Assembly (NCBI GenBank): GCA_031556405.1
Contig: JAVBTC010000074.1
Coordinates: 1 to 64,000 of the forward strand
Length of the DNA stretch: 64,000 bases
Reading direction: 5' to 3'
Source of the DNA: WQZF01 sp031556405
GTDB taxonomy: Bacteria > Pseudomonadota > Gammaproteobacteria > Burkholderiales > Rhodocyclaceae
Positions 36,615 to 44,903 of this stretch are shown here, one piece after another. The position numbers and the translations under genes are program-made. How positions within the stretch are numbered: position 1 is the stretch's first letter; each line of letters opens with the position of its first letter. The notes below the pieces were generated by a model, which was given only the letters and a program-made list of their open reading frames with translations, made no database searches and was not told the origin of the DNA.

Positions 36615-37523
36615 TCAGCAGTCCGGCGGTGGAGAAAAAGGCGGTGATAAAGGTGGAGATTCAGGTGGAGGTTCGGCGCCCGCCGGACGTTTATAGCGGT
36701 TGTATCCCCACAAATATTGGGCCGGGCAGGCGCGCACCAGCGCTTCGATCTCACGGTTGATCGCGGTGGCGCGTTCTTCCAGCGTGCCGGCGATCGGCTC
36801 CAGCGGCGGGCGTAGCCGAAGACGGTAGCCTTTGCCGCCGGGCAGGCGTTCGCCCCAGGCGAAAACGACCGCCGCGCCCGTTTCGGTCAGGCGCGCCGCC
36901 AGCGTCATCGTATAGGCGGCCTTGCCGAAGAAGGGCAGCCAGCGTCCTTCGCCCTTGCGCGGCGCCTGGTCGGGCAGGAGACCGACGGCTTCGCCGCGTT
37001 TCAGCGCCTTGAACAGGGCGCGTACCCCGGCAAGGTCGGCCGCGGCCAGGTGGAGTTGCTGCCGCGCGCGTCCTTTTTCGATCAACGGCTGTATCCAGGA
37101 TTGCTTCGGCGGCCGGTAGAGCACCGTGATCGGGGCCTGTGCCGCGTAGTACTGCGCCGTGATCTCGAAGCAGCCCAGATGCGGCGTCAGGAAAATAATC
37201 CCTTTTCCTTGCCGCCATCCTGCTTCCACGTGTTCCCAGCCGCATACCTCGACAACCTGGGACACCGCTTTTTCCAGGGGATTGAGCCAGATCCGCGGCA
37301 ATTCGAGCACCATTTTTCCCGCGGCGGCGGCCGCCGCCGAACGCAACGCCGGATTGGCAGCCTCCTCCTCTCCCAGGGCCAACGCCATATTCCGGCGCAG
37401 CAGGCGGCGATAGGAAGGTGATGCAACGTAAACCAGCCAGCCGGCGCCCGCGCCAAGCGGGTGCAGCAGCCACAAGGGCAGGCGGGACAGCAGGAAAAAA
37501 AGCGAACGGTAGAAAAAATGCAC
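36615..37523 (-). CDS. Lipid A acyltransferase, LpxL/HtrB family (copy 2)
   Basis: About 302 residues from a GTG at 37523; a TTG at 37595 in the same frame is also open. Hydrophobic N-terminus FYRSLFFLLSRLPLWLLHPLG, catalytic motif in LTPHLGCFE (HX4E variant), VLYRPPKQSWIQPLIEKGR, LPDQAPRKGEG and the end LWGYNRYKRP match the family. The C-terminus has an extra Pro-rich tail (PPESPPLSPPFSPPPDC) encoded by 12-bp repeats. The tandem paralogues probably attach the two secondary acyl chains in order; which does which cannot be told. Confidence 0.9.
   Translation of the reverse strand: MHFFYRSLFFLLSRLPLWLLHPLGAGAGWLVYVASPSYRRLLRRNMALALGEEEAANPALRSAAAAAAGKMVLELPRIWLNPLEKAVSQVVEVCGWEHVEAGWRQGKGIIFLTPHLGCFEITAQYYAAQAPITVLYRPPKQSWIQPLIEKGRARQQLHLAAADLAGVRALFKALKRGEAVGLLPDQAPRKGEGRWLPFFGKAAYTMTLAARLTETGAAVVFAWGERLPGGKGYRLRLRPPLEPIAGTLEERATAINREIEALVRACPAQYLWGYNRYKRPAGAEPPPESPPLSPPFSPPPDC
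36625..36675. repeat. Tandem repeat, about 4 x 12-15 bp, in lpxL copy 2 3' end
   Basis: Units beginning ggcggtg or ggtggag (one of 15 and three of 12 bp). They encode the Pro/Ser tail of the acyltransferase. Confidence 0.65.
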
Positions 37524-37835
37524 GAATGGGTAGGAAGAATGGGTAGGGAATAATCGGAAAAAGCCGCAAAAATGCACGAACCGCCATCGGGACAATCGGC
37601 CGCAGTTTGACCCTGATAGGACGCAAAGCTAGAATTATCCAGCCGCTGAGTTAATAGGACAACTTGCAGGGCGGCATGCGGATCGCAGAGGTGGGCAAGA
37701 AAATCCCGGCACGCCTCTTTTCCGATTTCTTTACCGAAGGTTCGATCCGTCGATCATTTTCTGCTAAAGCGTCGCCTGCTCTGGACCCGGAGCCGGTTAC
37801 GCCGGTTATGAGGGTCATTCAGGAGCAGTACAGGT

Positions 37836-39002
37836 ATGAGCAAATCCTTTCTCTTCACTTCGGAGTCCGTCTCCGAAGGACACCCCGACAAAGTCGCCGA
37901 CCAGGTTTCCGATGCGGTGCTCGACGCCATTCTGACGGAAGACCCGACCGGGCGCGTTGCCTGCGAAACCCTGGTGTCTACCGGGCTGGTCGTGATCTCC
38001 GGGGAAATCACCACTTCCGCGCACATCAATTACCGCGAAATCGCCCAGGACGTCATCCGCCGCATCGGCTATACCGATTCCGAAACCGGCTTCGATTACA
38101 AATCCTGCGCCGTATTGGCCGCGATCAACAAGCAGTCGCCGGATATTGCCCAGGGCGTCAACGAAGGGCAGGGGCTCGATCTCGATCAGGGCGCCGGTGA
38201 CCAGGGTCTGATGTTCGGTTATGCCTGCAACGAAACCCCCGCGCTGATGCCGCTGCCGATCTATTACGCGCACCGCATCATGCAGCGCCAGGCCGAAGTG
38301 CGGCGGGACGGGCGCCTGCCCTGGCTGCGTCCCGATGCGAAAAGCCAGGTTTCGGTGCGCTACGAAGATGGTAAGCCGGTCAGCATCGAAACCATCGTCG
38401 TCTCCACCCAGCATGCGCCGGACGTCACACACGAACATCTGGCCGAAGCGGTGATCGAGGAAATCATCAAGCCGGTGGTGCCGCAAAATCTGCTGAGCGA
38501 CAAGATCCGTTATCTGATCAATCCTACCGGGCGATTCGTCGTCGGCGGTCCTCACGGCGATTGCGGCCTGACCGGACGCAAGATCATCGTCGACACCTAC
38601 GGCGGTGCCGCGCGTCATGGCGGCGGCGCGTTCTCCGGCAAGGATCCTTCCAAGGTCGACCGTTCCGCCGCGTATGCCTGCCGTTATGTCGCCAAGAATA
38701 TCGTTGCCGCCGGACTGGCGGAACGTTGTGAGCTCCAGGTGGCATATGCCATCGGCGTTGCACGTCCGGTATCGTTGCGTGTCGAAACTTTCGGCACCGG
38801 ACGGATCGCCGACGAGCGGATCACCGAACTGGTGGAGCGGCATTTCGATCTGCGTCCGAAAGGAATCATCAGCACGCTCAATCTGCTGCGGCCGATTTAT
38901 TCGAAAACCGCCGCCTACGGTCATTTCGGGCGCGACGAGCCCGAGTTCACTTGGGAGGCTGCGGACAAGACCGCGCAGTTGCGCGCCGAAGCCGGCCTGT
39001 AG
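37836..39002 (+). CDS. metK: S-adenosylmethionine synthase
   Basis: 388 residues. It forms SAM from methionine and ATP. N-terminal FLFTSESVSEGHPDKVADQVSDA with the ATP-site histidine, the GAGDQGLMFGYA methionine loop, GGPHGDCGLTGRKIIVDTYGG and the P-loop GGGAFSGKDPSKVDRSAAY are intact. Divergent from the lpxL pair, an order widely conserved in betaproteobacteria. AGGAG lies ahead of the start. No recognised SAM or SAH riboswitch is visible in the leader. Confidence 0.98.
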   Translation: MSKSFLFTSESVSEGHPDKVADQVSDAVLDAILTEDPTGRVACETLVSTGLVVISGEITTSAHINYREIAQDVIRRIGYTDSETGFDYKSCAVLAAINKQSPDIAQGVNEGQGLDLDQGAGDQGLMFGYACNETPALMPLPIYYAHRIMQRQAEVRRDGRLPWLRPDAKSQVSVRYEDGKPVSIETIVVSTQHAPDVTHEHLAEAVIEEIIKPVVPQNLLSDKIRYLINPTGRFVVGGPHGDCGLTGRKIIVDTYGGAARHGGGAFSGKDPSKVDRSAAYACRYVAKNIVAAGLAERCELQVAYAIGVARPVSLRVETFGTGRIADERITELVERHFDLRPKGIISTLNLLRPIYSKTAAYGHFGRDEPEFTWEAADKTAQLRAEAGL

Positions 39003-39082
39003 CGGAGTCGCCGTGCGCCGTGCCTGTGGAAAGCGTCATGTAATCCGCCGGAGAGCGCCCAAGCGTTTGTCGGGACACTGTT

Positions 39083-40285
39083 ATGCTCAAACGAATCGAC
39101 GTCGCTCATCTTAAAGTCGGGATGTTCCTGCACGAACTTTGCGGTTCGTGGATCGAACATCCCTTCTGGCGCAAGCAGTTCCAGCTTTCCGATCCCAACG
39201 ACATCGTTCGTATCCGCGAGAGCCCGGTACGCGAGGTGTGGATCGATACCGAGCGCGGCCTCGACGTCGACGATGGGAAAGTGCGGGAACAGGCGCAGGT
39301 CGTCCCGCCGCCTCCGCCGCCGCAGCGGCAGATACCGATGCGCGAGGAACTCGACCGCGCCGCCAAGATCTGCGCCAAGGCGCAGGAATCCGTGACTTCG
39401 ATGTTCCAGGAGGCGCGCATGGGGCGCGCCGTCGAAGCCGGCGATGCGATGCCGCTGGTGCAGGAAATTTCCGCTTCGGTCATGCGCAATCCCGGCGCGC
39501 TGATCAGCCTCGCCCGTCTGAAGACGGCGGACGACTACACCTACATGCATTCGGTCGCCGTCTGCGCGTTGATGATCGCGCTGGCGCGCCAACTGGAGCT
39601 TCCCGAGGAGGAAACCCGTGCCGCCGGCCTGGCCGGGCTGATGCACGATATCGGCAAGATGAAGATCCCGCCGGAAATCCTCAACAAGCCCGGAAAGCTC
39701 ACCGACCCCGAGTTCGAAATCATCAAGACACACCCGAAAGAAGGGCACAAAATGCTGCTCGCGAGCCAGTCGATAGGAGCCGCGACGCTCGATGTCTGCC
39801 TGCATCACCACGAAAAGGTCGACGGCAGCGGCTATCCGGAACGGCTTCCCGCCGACAGGATCAGCCTTTTCGCGCGAATGGGCGCGGTATGCGACGTCTA
39901 CGATGCCGTCACCTCGAACCGTCCCTACAAGAACGGCTGGGATCCTGCGGAATCGCTGCACCGCATGTCGGAATGGCAAGGACATTTCGACATGCAGATT
40001 TTCCGCGCATTTGTCAAAAGCCTGGGAATCTATCCCATCGGTTCCCTGGTTCGCCTTTCCTCGGGACGTATCGGCGTCGTAGCCGAGCAAAGCCCCAAGT
40101 CGCTGCTGACTCCGAAGGTGAAAATATTCTTTTCGATCAAATCCAACGCACGCATCGCGCCGGAGATGGTCGATCTTTCGCGCCCCAACTGTCCGGAACG
40201 CATCGTTGCCCGCGAAGACGCGGACCAGTGGAATTTTCCCGACCTGAATATGCTCTGGTCGTCTCCGGAAGGGAGCGCCGGCTGA
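39083..40285 (+). CDS. HD-GYP domain cyclic di-GMP phosphodiesterase
   Basis: 400 residues. N-terminal DUF3391 region (LKRIDVAHLKVGMFLHEL) followed by a linker with a Pro run (VVPPPPPPQ) and an HD-GYP domain. Metal ligands appear in YTYMHSVAVCALM, LMHDIGKMKIP, HHHEKVDGSGYPERL and DVYDAVTSNRPYK. HD-GYP enzymes hydrolyse c-di-GMP to pGpG/GMP; the complete motif set predicts activity. Together with the pilus genes and sensor proteins here this fits surface-lifestyle control, though no direct link is shown. Confidence 0.94.
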   Translation: MLKRIDVAHLKVGMFLHELCGSWIEHPFWRKQFQLSDPNDIVRIRESPVREVWIDTERGLDVDDGKVREQAQVVPPPPPPQRQIPMREELDRAAKICAKAQESVTSMFQEARMGRAVEAGDAMPLVQEISASVMRNPGALISLARLKTADDYTYMHSVAVCALMIALARQLELPEEETRAAGLAGLMHDIGKMKIPPEILNKPGKLTDPEFEIIKTHPKEGHKMLLASQSIGAATLDVCLHHHEKVDGSGYPERLPADRISLFARMGAVCDVYDAVTSNRPYKNGWDPAESLHRMSEWQGHFDMQIFRAFVKSLGIYPIGSLVRLSSGRIGVVAEQSPKSLLTPKVKIFFSIKSNARIAPEMVDLSRPNCPERIVAREDADQWNFPDLNMLWSSPEGSAG

Positions 40286-40321
40286 GAGCAGTGCCGCTCG
40301 TCTTCCGCGATTTTCATCGCT

Positions 40322-40360
40322 GAGGGCTTTTTGCGAGGGGCTTTGCGGAGGGGCTTGGCG
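40322..40360. repeat. Tandem repeat, 3 x 13 bp, between HD-GYP gene and amiC
   Basis: Units gagggctttttgc, gaggggctttgcg and gaggggcttggcg in the non-coding convergent gap. The unit is not a multiple of three. Confidence 0.7.
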
Positions 40361-40422
40361 TATTGAGGCTGGCGACGGCGCGCGGGCAACCGCCGCCGCC
40401 ATGACGCGCATCCCGATTCCGC

Positions 40423-41805
40423 TCAACTCTGCGCCAGTTTCGACTTCGCCTGCGGCGGGTTCCTGCGGAAATATTTGCGGATGCCGGCCATGATCGCGTT
40501 GGCGATTTTTTCCTGATACGCCTGATCGTTCAGACGCTTTTCTTCTTCCGGATTGGAAATGAACGCCGTTTCGACGAGGATCGAAGGAATGTCCGGCGCC
40601 TTCAACACGGCGAATCCGGCCTGTTCGACGCCGTTTTTGTGCAGCCGACCGATTCCGCCGAGTTCCATCAATACCGCTTTGCCGAGTTTCAGGCTGTCGT
40701 TGTTGGTTGCTGTTTGCGACAGATCGAGCAGCGTGCGCGCGAGGAACGGATCGCGGACGTTGAGATTGACGCCGCCGACCAGATCGGCGTCGTTTTCCTT
40801 TTTCGCCAGCCAGCGCGCGGCGGTGCTGGAGGCGCCGCGCTCGGAGAGGACGAATACCGAGGCGCCGCGCGCATCCGGACGGATGAACGCATCGGCGTGG
40901 ATCGACACGAAGAGGTCCGACTGCACCTGTCGCGCTTTTTGTACCCGCTTCTGCAAGGGAACGAAAAAGTCGGAATCGCGGGTCAGAAGGGCGCGCATGT
41001 TCGGTTCGGCGTCGATCTTCGCTTTCAGGCGTTTGCCGACCGCCAGCGTGATCGTTTTCTCATAGCTGCCGCCGCTGCCCACGGCACCGGGGTCTTCGCC
41101 GCCGTGCCCCGGATCGATGGTGATCGTCACCAGCCGGTCGACGACCGGCCCGCTGCCCGATTTTCTTTTCCCCTTGGCGCTTTCCGCTTCTTCCTGTTGT
41201 TTCGTCTTGTTTTCAACGTCGTCGGCGAACATCGCGAGGATGTCCTCGGTTTTGTCCTCGTCCTCGTCGCGGATATTGCCCGCGCTGTCGGTCGACAGAA
41301 GCGGCACCAGTTCCTTGTCCTGGATCAGCGACAGGAGCGGATCGGGCGGCTCGCTCGGGTAAACGTCGAGCACCAGGCGATAACCGTAGTTTCCGACCGG
41401 ACTGAGGACGAACACCTGCGGCGCCACCCGGGTTTTCAATTCCATGACCAGGCGCACCACGCCGGGTTTGAACTGTCCGGCACGGAGCAGCTTGATGTTC
41501 GGATCGCCGGGGGAAATCTTGCCGGCCAGCCCTTCGAGCGCGCTGTTGAGTTCGACTCCGTGCAGGTCGACGACGAGACGCTCCGGATTCTGGATCGTGA
41601 AATGGTCGTATTTGATCGGCAGATCGTGTTCGAGCGTCACCCGCGTATAGTCGGCGGCGGGCCATACGCGCACGGCGACGATGCTCGGAGCGCGGGCTCC
41701 GTACGCCAGCGGGGTAACGAGAAGCAGCAGCGAGGCGCCGGAGAAGCGCGCTAGGTCGCGCAGAACTCCGCGGCGGTGGAGGTTTTCAGGAACGAGTTCA
41801 GACAT
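40423..41805 (-). CDS. amiC: N-acetylmuramoyl-L-alanine amidase AmiC
   Basis: 460 residues from the ATG at 41805. Twin-arginine signal peptide (HRRGVLRDLARFSGASLLLL), an AMIN domain (VRVWPAADYTRVTLEHDLPIKY) that targets it to the septum, an acidic linker, then the amidase_3 catalytic domain with zinc ligands in TIDPGHGGEDPGAVG, the ESYEK-like GSYEKTITLAV glutamate, FVSIHADAF and LVETAFISNPEEE. It splits septal peptidoglycan during division. It overlaps the tsaE 3' end by 55 bp; tsaE-amiC is a conserved pair. Confidence 0.95.
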   Translation of the reverse strand: MSELVPENLHRRGVLRDLARFSGASLLLLVTPLAYGARAPSIVAVRVWPAADYTRVTLEHDLPIKYDHFTIQNPERLVVDLHGVELNSALEGLAGKISPGDPNIKLLRAGQFKPGVVRLVMELKTRVAPQVFVLSPVGNYGYRLVLDVYPSEPPDPLLSLIQDKELVPLLSTDSAGNIRDEDEDKTEDILAMFADDVENKTKQQEEAESAKGKRKSGSGPVVDRLVTITIDPGHGGEDPGAVGSGGSYEKTITLAVGKRLKAKIDAEPNMRALLTRDSDFFVPLQKRVQKARQVQSDLFVSIHADAFIRPDARGASVFVLSERGASSTAARWLAKKENDADLVGGVNLNVRDPFLARTLLDLSQTATNNDSLKLGKAVLMELGGIGRLHKNGVEQAGFAVLKAPDIPSILVETAFISNPEEEKRLNDQAYQEKIANAIMAGIRKYFRRNPPQAKSKLAQS

Positions 41806-42263
41806 TGCAGCCCCCGTTCGTCGCATGCGGAAAGCGTAAGTGTGCGGGCGGATTCGTCGTCGGCATGGAGGGCGAACGATATGACGAGCGACGGCTGCGG
41901 CAGATAAAGACGTGCTTTGTCCGGCCATTCCACCAGGCAGACCGAATCGTCGCGGAAATATTCGTCCAGCCCTGCACCTACAAACTCCTCGGGCTCATTG
42001 AATCGATAAAAATCAAAGTGATATAAGTATAATCTCGAAATTACATAAACTTCAACCAAAGAATAGGTCGGACTCTTCACCGGCCCCGAATATCCGCACG
42101 CGCGCAACAGTGCGCGCACCAGCGCCGTCTTGCCGCTGCCCAGATCGCCGTCGAGATACACCACCATGCCCTGCGTCAGAAGGGGCGCCAGCGCCGTGCC
42201 GCAGGCGAGCGTTGCCGCCTCGTCGGGGAGAAGAAATCGGGTGGAGGAAAGGGTCTTGTTCAT
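41751..42263 (-). CDS. tsaE: tRNA threonylcarbamoyladenosine biosynthesis protein TsaE
   Basis: 170 residues from the ATG at 42263. P-loop ATPase partner of TsaB and TsaD in making t6A at position 37 of ANN-decoding tRNAs. Walker A GDLGSGKT at 39-46, then VKSPTYSLVE, HFDFYRF and LVEWPDKA. A stretch of unusually AT-rich codons encodes VYVISRLYLYHFDFY (about 42000-42055), unlike the rest of the gene. Upstream lies the sulfate operon, transcribed away. Confidence 0.94.
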   Translation of the reverse strand: MNKTLSSTRFLLPDEAATLACGTALAPLLTQGMVVYLDGDLGSGKTALVRALLRACGYSGPVKSPTYSLVEVYVISRLYLYHFDFYRFNEPEEFVGAGLDEYFRDDSVCLVEWPDKARLYLPQPSLVISFALHADDESARTLTLSACDERGLQCLNSFLKTSTAAEFCAT

Positions 42264-42487
42264 GAGCGTGTTTGTGGAACAAGCGTGAAGGAAGCGGCCA
42301 AGTTTAAAGCGATTCGGCGCCGGTTTCATCGTTCGGGACGACTCCGGGGTCAATACTTTTTGCTTCTTTATTCCTTTTTGTTCTTTATAACTGACAAAAA
42401 ACAATTTTCCATATCTATAGCCGTCGCTTATTCTGTCGTCTCTCCGCGCCGCGGACCGTCCGGCGGAGCGGATATTTGGACAATTCC

Positions 42488-42514
42488 AACGAAATCAACG
42501 AGATCAACGAGATA
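42488..42514. repeat. Tandem repeat, 3 x 9 bp, just before cysI start
   Basis: Units aacgaaatc, aacgagatc and aacgagata end 3 bp before the ATG of cysI. An in-frame upstream TTG would add a NEINEINEI peptide. Confidence 0.7.
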
Positions 42515-42517
42515 ACG

Positions 42518-44236
42518 ATGTATCGCTACGATTCTTACGACCGGCAAATCGTGAACCAGCGGGTGGCGCAGTTCCGCGACCAGACCCGGCGTTTCCTTGC
42601 CGGGGAATTGTCGGAGGACGAATTCCGTCCGCTGCGCCTGCAAAACGGCCTTTATATTCAGCGTCACGCGCCGATGCTGCGCGTGGCAATCCCCTACGGC
42701 CTGCTTTCCAGCGCGCAACTGCGCAGGCTGGCGCATATAGCGCGTACTTACGATCGCGGCTACGGGCACATTTCGACGCGCCAGAACATGCAGTTCAACT
42801 GGCCGGAGCTGGAAATCGTGCCGGACATCCTCGCCGAGCTGGCCGAAGTGGACATGCACGCGATACATACGTCGGGCAACTGCATCCGCAATATCACCAC
42901 CGATCCATTCGCGGGCGTGGCGCCGGATGAAATCGCAGACCCGCGTGTACTGGCTGAAATCCTGCGCCAGTGGAGTACGCTGCATCCGGAATTCGCGTTC
43001 CTGCCGCGCAAATTCAAGATCGCGATCAACGGCTCGCAACGCGACCGTGCCGCCGTGCAGGTGCACGATATCGGGCTGGAGCTGATCGAAGATTCCGCCG
43101 GAGCGCTGGGCGTCAGGATCTGGGTCGGCGGCGGCCTGGGACGTTCGCCGATGCTGGGGCAGGTGTTGAAGGAATTTTTGCCTTGGCGGCATGCCATTAC
43201 TTACTGCGAGGCCGTGCTGCGCGTCTACAATCTTTACGGCCGCCGCGACAATGCCTACAAGGCGCGGATCAAGATTCTCGTTTCCGCGCTGGGCCTCGAT
43301 GAATTCCGCCGCCAGGTGGAAAGTGAGTGGGCACACACGAAAGACGGTCCGCACACGATTCCGCAGGAAGAATACGAGCGCGTGGCGGCGCATTTCACGC
43401 CGTTCGCCTATCGTCCGCCCGCCGGCGGCGAAGCGGGTTTTTCCGTGCGCCAGAGGGAAGACAAAGCCTTTGCCGCGTGGGCGCGGCGCTGTGTCCATGG
43501 TCACAAGGCGAGGGGCTACCGCGCTGTGACGTTGTCGCTGAAAAAAACCGGCGCGGCGCCCGGCGACATCAGCGCCGAACAGATGGAATGCGTCGCCGAT
43601 CTGGCCGAGCGTTACAGTTTCGGCGAACTGCGCACGACGCATGAGCAGAACGTCGTTCTTGCCGACGTGGAGGCGGGCGATTTGCATGCGCTCTGGCAGG
43701 TCGCGCGCGATGCCGGCCTGGCGACGCCGAATACCGGCCTTTTGACCAACATCATCAGTTGTCCTGGCGGCGATTTCTGTTCGCTGGCCAACGCCAGGAG
43801 CCTGCCGGTAGCCGCCGCCGTGCAGCAGGCGTTCGACGATCTGGATTACCTGCACGATGTCGGCGAACTGGACCTGAACATCTCCGGCTGCATGAACTCA
43901 TGCAGCCATCACCATATCGGGCATATCGGAATCCTCGGCGTCGATAAGAACGACGAAGAGTGGTACCAGGTATCGATCGGCGGCAGTCAGGGCTCGGAAG
44001 CCTCGCTGGGCAAAATCATCGGTCCGTCGTTCGCCGCCGACGAAATTCCCGGTGTCGTCCGGCAACTGCTGGACGTTTATCTACAGCGGCGCCATGACGA
44101 TGCGGAACGCTTCATCGACGTGGTGCGGCGCCTGGGCGTCGCGCCGTTCAAGGAGCATGTCCATGCCCATCGAAAATCCGCCCGAAGTCAATCCACCCAA
44201 AGCCAATCCACCCGGAGGGAGGTCGAGCATGCCTGA
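42518..44236 (+). CDS. cysI: Sulfite reductase, siroheme/4Fe-4S subunit
   Basis: 572 residues from the ATG at 42518. It reduces sulfite to sulfide with six electrons. Two nitrite/sulfite reductase ferredoxin-like repeats; substrate-binding arginines lie in GYGHISTRQNMQFNW and TSGNCIRNITTDPF, and the cluster/siroheme cysteines in ISCPGGDFC and NISGCMNSCSHHHIGHIG. No cysJ flavoprotein is nearby, so ferredoxin or another donor is likely (inference). The C-terminal tail with SQSTQSQST comes from a 15-bp repeat and overlaps the next gene by 8 bp. Confidence 0.95.
   Translation: MYRYDSYDRQIVNQRVAQFRDQTRRFLAGELSEDEFRPLRLQNGLYIQRHAPMLRVAIPYGLLSSAQLRRLAHIARTYDRGYGHISTRQNMQFNWPELEIVPDILAELAEVDMHAIHTSGNCIRNITTDPFAGVAPDEIADPRVLAEILRQWSTLHPEFAFLPRKFKIAINGSQRDRAAVQVHDIGLELIEDSAGALGVRIWVGGGLGRSPMLGQVLKEFLPWRHAITYCEAVLRVYNLYGRRDNAYKARIKILVSALGLDEFRRQVESEWAHTKDGPHTIPQEEYERVAAHFTPFAYRPPAGGEAGFSVRQREDKAFAAWARRCVHGHKARGYRAVTLSLKKTGAAPGDISAEQMECVADLAERYSFGELRTTHEQNVVLADVEAGDLHALWQVARDAGLATPNTGLLTNIISCPGGDFCSLANARSLPVAAAVQQAFDDLDYLHDVGELDLNISGCMNSCSHHHIGHIGILGVDKNDEEWYQVSIGGSQGSEASLGKIIGPSFAADEIPGVVRQLLDVYLQRRHDDAERFIDVVRRLGVAPFKEHVHAHRKSARSQSTQSQSTRREVEHA
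44171..44213. repeat. Tandem repeat, about 3 x 15 bp, at cysI/DUF934 junction
   Basis: Units ending in aatccgccc or aatccaccc. They encode the CysI tail and end just before the GGAGG ribosome site of the next gene. Confidence 0.65.
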
Positions 44237-44903
44237 AAACACCGCGCAAAACCGGCTGATCCGCAACGATGCCGTGGCGGCGGGCGATGCCTGGAGAATC
44301 GTGCCGGTCATGCAGGATTCCGTTGCAGCGATGGCCGGAGAATCCACGAAAGCGCCCGGTAAGCCGGCACCGTTCAGACGTACCGGCGAAGTCGATGCGG
44401 GCGAGGAACAGATCGCCGCGATCAAGCTCCCGGCCGAGGGTCCGGTGATCGTTCCTCTGTCCGTGTGGCGCCGGCGGCATGAGGCGTTGGAGGTGTCGGG
44501 GGCGCTGGAGGCGCGTCTGGCCGCGGGCGAGTTGGGGATATGGCTCGATACGCACGAACCCGTGGATTGGTTGCGGGATAGCATCGACGACATCAACCGC
44601 CTGCCGCTGATCGCCGTGCGTTTCGAACGCTTCGCCGACGGCCGCAGCTATTCGATGGCATCGTTGCTGCGCGCGCGCCACGGTTACGTCAACGAACTGC
44701 GCGCTTTTGGCGACGTTCTGCACGACCAGCTTTTTTTCCTGCGCCGTTGCGGGTTCGATTCGTTCCAGTTGCGTGCCGGTGCCGACGCACGGGCCGCATT
44801 GGTGGCGTTGACGGCGTTGGCGGATGGGGGAGATTTTTCCACCCCATATCAACACGCTGCCGACGGAATTCCGCCGCTGTGGGTACGGAGGAATGCTCCA
44901 TGA
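44229..44903 (+). CDS. DUF934 family protein of the sulfite reductase operon
   Basis: 224 residues from the ATG at 44229, behind GGAGGGAGG. The C-terminal part is the DUF934 domain: WLDTHEPVDWLRDSIDDINRL, LIAVRFERFADGRSYSMASLLR and LHDQLFFLRRCGFDSFQLRAG. Always linked to cysI in betaproteobacteria and assumed to assist sulfite reduction, but its biochemistry is not established. The N-terminal 60-odd residues are not conserved. It overlaps both neighbours (8 and 4 bp). Confidence 0.92.
   Translation: MPENTAQNRLIRNDAVAAGDAWRIVPVMQDSVAAMAGESTKAPGKPAPFRRTGEVDAGEEQIAAIKLPAEGPVIVPLSVWRRRHEALEVSGALEARLAAGELGIWLDTHEPVDWLRDSIDDINRLPLIAVRFERFADGRSYSMASLLRARHGYVNELRAFGDVLHDQLFFLRRCGFDSFQLRAGADARAALVALTALADGGDFSTPYQHAADGIPPLWVRRNAP

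Noticed and set aside
37619..37629. GGACGCAAAGC upstream of metK, as in c-di-GMP-I riboswitches
   Set aside because: The matching upstream GCAAACC strand and GNRA loop are missing and the 3' half does not fit.
42391..42419. Promoter upstream of cysI (CTGACA with a weak -10)
   Set aside because: Only about half of the -10 consensus matches at either allowed spacing; the AT richness alone is not enough.
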